Positions 61,844-64,000 of a DNA stretch of 64,000 nt are shown here, piece by piece. This DNA comes from Singulisphaera acidiphila DSM 18658 (GTDB lineage Bacteria; Planctomycetota; Planctomycetia; Isosphaerales; Isosphaeraceae). The notes under the pieces were generated by a model. The model was given only the letters and a program-made list of their open reading frames with translations. It was not told where the DNA came from and made no database searches. The position numbers and the translations under genes are program-made. Within the stretch, counting starts at the first letter, position 1. Each line of letters begins with the position of its first letter. The stretch lies in contig NC_019892.1 of NCBI RefSeq assembly GCF_000242455.2, positions 5,590,744 through 5,654,743 on the forward strand. Direction: 5' to 3'.

Positions 61844-62416
61844 ATGGGAAAGCTCTACGAGCAGTTGGACGACAGCCTGGTTCAGTTCATCCAGCGCCAG
61901 CATCTCTTCTTCGTCGGCACCGCGCCGACGTCGCTGGAGGGGCTACTCAATCTTTCCCCCAAAGGGCTCGACTCTTTCCGGATCCTCGGCCCGAAGACGG
62001 TCGCCTACCTCGACCTCGTCGGCAGCGGAATCGAGACCCTGGCCCACCTCCGCCAGAACGGCCGGCTCACCCTGATGTTCTGCGCCCTCGAGGGACGCCC
62101 CTTGATTCTGCGGCTGTATGGCAAGGGCAGGGCGGTCGAGCCGGGTGAACCGGGCTGGGACGACCTGGTGGCGAATTTCCCCCCTCACCCCGCGACTCGC
62201 TCGGTGGTTGTCATGGACATCGAGCGGATCGCGGACTCATGCGGTTGGGGCGTCCCGCGTTACGAGTACAAAGGAGAGCGCGACCAGTTGGCCGCCTACG
62301 CCGAATCCAAAGGGAAAGCAGGCCTCGAACGCTACAAAGCCGAGAAGAATCGGACCAGCATCGACGGGTTGGATGGGCTCCGGCGGCTTCAAGGATCGGA
62401 GTCGTTGATCGATTGA
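61844..62416 (+). CDS. Pyridoxamine 5'-phosphate oxidase-like flavin-fold protein
   Basis: 190 residues. The ATG at 61844 has a GAGGA upstream and is preferred over 61823. VQFIQRQHLFFVGTAPTSLE, VAYLDLVGSGIETLAHLRQN and LTLMFCALEGRPLILRLYGK form the split-barrel FMN-binding pattern. It may be an FMN-dependent reductase rather than a PNPOx. A degraded gene-end repeat follows about 25 bases after the stop codon. Confidence 0.8.
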   Translation: MGKLYEQLDDSLVQFIQRQHLFFVGTAPTSLEGLLNLSPKGLDSFRILGPKTVAYLDLVGSGIETLAHLRQNGRLTLMFCALEGRPLILRLYGKGRAVEPGEPGWDDLVANFPPHPATRSVVVMDIERIADSCGWGVPRYEYKGERDQLAAYAESKGKAGLERYKAEKNRTSIDGLDGLRRLQGSESLID

Positions 62417-62441
62417 TTCGCAGAATCAGAATGCATGTCAT

Positions 62442-62493
62442 TTGCAGCCTCGAAGAGGCGACCGCCAGAGCCGACCCTGGGTATTTGGCGGTC
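62442..62493. repeat. Gene-end hairpin repeat, degraded copy
   Basis: It starts ttgcagcctcgaagaggcgac, matching the left arm at 21813 with some changes, and keeps a short stem (gaccgcca 62460-62467 with tggcggtc 62486-62493). The outer right arm is lost. Confidence 0.55.
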
Positions 62494-62600
62494 ACCCTTT
62501 TGGTATTGGAGTTGTATTGTTTTTTTGTTTGCTGTTTTGAATAACTGTGTGCTTGTATTTGCTGCTCTTTTGTTTTTCGCCAACGGAGGAGTCCACCGTC

Positions 62601-62990
62601 TTGTCTCAGATCAAAATCTACGGAATCAAGGAAGCCTTGAACCCTGTGAAGGCACGGTTGTCGGATGTGATCCACTCCTGTGTTGTCGAGGCGCTCCACT
62701 TTCCCGTCGACAAGAGGGCTCATCGTTTCTTCCCGATGGAAGCCGAAGACTTTTATGCGCCTGCCGGTCGCACGAACCGCTACACGATCATTGAGATCAG
62801 CATGTTCGAGGGGCGATCGGTGGAGACCAAGACCCACCTGATCCGCCTGCTGTTCGAGCGGATCGCGCAAGAGATCGGGATCAGCCCGCAAGACGTTGAA
62901 GTGACGATCACGGAAACGCCCCGGCACAACTGGGGCTTTCGCGGGCTCCCGGGTCATGAGATCGAATTGAACTACCAGGTGGAGGTGTAA
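62601..62990 (+). CDS. Tautomerase-family protein
   Basis: 129 residues from a TTG with GGAGGAG ten bases upstream; the longer frame to 62547 starts in AT-rich, non-family sequence. The protein LSQIKIYGIKEALNPVKARL, then NRYTIIEISMFEGRSVETKT, ending DVEVTITETPRHNWGFRGLP fits the larger tautomerase family. The usual catalytic Pro after Met is replaced by Ser, as in the MAQIKIYG-type subgroup, so the activity may differ. Confidence 0.75.
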   Translation: MSQIKIYGIKEALNPVKARLSDVIHSCVVEALHFPVDKRAHRFFPMEAEDFYAPAGRTNRYTIIEISMFEGRSVETKTHLIRLLFERIAQEIGISPQDVEVTITETPRHNWGFRGLPGHEIELNYQVEV

Positions 62991-63184
62991 GGTCTCCAAG
63001 ATCAAGGCCAAGTGGGCTTGCTCGCCTCTTGGGTTCGGAAGCGAAGGCCAAAGGGGGGACTTGGGTCGACCGCTCGTTCACGAACGAGAATTGTGCGGCT
63101 AGAATGAGCGGTGCCGAAGCTTGGCGAGGTCTGAGGCGGACCCAAGGGTCCTGGCCCTCACTCGCATCCCCTTGTGGAGGTTTG

Positions 63185-64000
63185 ATGATCGCCGCACCGA
63201 TCCCCCTGGACGATGCCGAACGCCTGGAGGCGCTCCGCTCTCTCGACCTCCTCGACACGGCTCCCGAAGAGCGATTCGACCGGATTACCCGCGTCTTGAG
63301 CCTCGTCATGGACGTTCCCATGGCGTACATCTCTCTGGTGGACTCCGACCGCCAGTGGTTCAAGTCATCGTGCGGATTGAGCAGGTCCGAGACGGCCCGT
63401 GACGTCTCGTTTTGCGGGCATGCCATTCTCTCGGACGAGCCGTTGGTGGTTCCGGACGCCGCCGAGGATGACCGGTTCTGCGATAACCCGCTCGTGATGG
63501 GCGACCCCTTCGTCCGGTTCTACGCGGGGTATCCGATCGCCGGGCCGGGAGGCCAGAAGGTCGGCACCCTCTGCATCGCCGACCATCGACCGAGGGACCT
63601 CGAGCCCGCGCAGCTCGAGATCTTCGGGGAGATGGCTCGACTCGTCGAACGCGAGCTTGGACTGACGGAGGTGGCTCACCTTCAACAAGAGCTGATCGCC
63701 AGCCAGCACTATCTGATGCGCGAGCTCTCCCAGGCGGCTGAGTATGTTCAAACGCTCTTGCCCGAACCGCTCGATGGGCAGATCCGGATCCGCTGGACGT
63801 TCCACCCCTCGTCGCAACTGGGCGGGGACTTCTTCGGCTACGACTGGATCGACCCCGACCACTTCGTGCTCTACCTGCTCGACGTCTCCGGTCATGGCGT
63901 CGGGGCCGCCTTGCTGTCGATCTCGGTGGCCAATGCCCTGCGCGGTCGGTCGTTGCCCAACACCGACTTCCGCGACCCGGCGATGGTGTTGGCTCGTCTC
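63185..64000 (+). CDS. GAF-domain PP2C/RsbU-type phosphatase (cut by window end)
   Basis: 272 codons are visible from an ATG with GGAGG upstream, and the frame is open to the edge. The first about 170 residues form a GAF domain (ERFDRITRVLSLVMDVPMAY, ISLVDSDRQWFKS). After a helix comes the start of a SpoIIE/RsbU phosphatase: LPEPLDGQIRIRWTFHPSSQ, LGGDFFGYDWIDPDHFVLYL, LDVSGHGVGAALLS, with the metal-binding Asp residues in place. It is expected to dephosphorylate an anti-sigma antagonist when the GAF domain senses a ligand. Confidence 0.85.
   Translation, partial: MIAAPIPLDDAERLEALRSLDLLDTAPEERFDRITRVLSLVMDVPMAYISLVDSDRQWFKSSCGLSRSETARDVSFCGHAILSDEPLVVPDAAEDDRFCDNPLVMGDPFVRFYAGYPIAGPGGQKVGTLCIADHRPRDLEPAQLEIFGEMARLVERELGLTEVAHLQQELIASQHYLMRELSQAAEYVQTLLPEPLDGQIRIRWTFHPSSQLGGDFFGYDWIDPDHFVLYLLDVSGHGVGAALLSISVANALRGRSLPNTDFRDPAMVLARL

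Overview
The window looks like a piece of a planctomycete chromosome, probably of the Isosphaeraceae type. Three things support this: GC-rich coding, two DUF1559 prepilin-like proteins with the C-terminal H-x9-DG motif, and a very large secreted protein joining an SGNH-like domain, a beta-propeller, HEAT repeats and a PVC-type CxxCH haem domain. An ECF sigma factor with a membrane-anchored extension and several short membrane proteins that begin with an R-rich 'LR(T/W)LM' signal anchor fit the same group. No rRNA and no CRISPR array were seen. Two tRNA genes are present: Lys-CTT and Ala-CGC.

Layout. 1-6.6 kb: a metal-related lipoprotein and a Cys/His-containing exported protein, the giant haem protein, a small membrane protein and a frameshifted RAYT-type transposase remnant. 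6.6-20.8 kb: a leftward run of five double-strand-break repair genes, recC, recB, recD, a YhaO/SbcD-like nuclease and a YhaN-like SMC ATPase. A palindromic repeat is inserted in frame inside recB. 21-31.8 kb: small genes, a PIN-type toxin-antitoxin pair, an MgtC/DUF4010 membrane protein, and the two DUF1559 genes with a lipoprotein. 32-36.5 kb: a mobile hot spot. It holds remnants of an IS1380-type transposase and of a tyrosine integrase, a two-gene operon joining a SAM-methyltransferase-like protein to a non-intron reverse transcriptase, and an ORF-less group II intron RNA.

36,530-50,959: a 14.4-kb integrated element bounded by a perfect 46-bp duplication of the 3' part of tRNA-Lys. It carries integrase, excisionase-like proteins, a divergent repressor/early-gene switch, a DnaB-N/RepA-like helicase followed by an iteron cluster, a PC4-like protein, an HNH nuclease, an HK97-type capsid protein, tail genes and a tape measure. 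No terminase, portal, protease or lysis gene is recognisable, so it is either a decayed prophage or a phage satellite.

51-64 kb: housekeeping and accessory genes. These include an amidohydrolase/glucuronate-isomerase-like protein, a UVR-motif protein, PyrK, an RluB-type pseudouridine synthase with a repeat-rich tail, an acetyltransferase, a peroxiredoxin, an ECF sigma factor, an EamA transporter, a methyltransferase, a flavin-fold protein, a tautomerase-family protein and the start of a GAF-PP2C phosphatase cut by the window end.

The strongest candidates for new biology are the RT-methyltransferase operon (32,506-35,225), the palindromic element that has become part of the RecB reading frame (13,815-13,954), and the integrated element with its iteron origin, its tandem small-domain proteins and its missing packaging genes. 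All functional names are from reading the translated sequence by eye; no database search was run.
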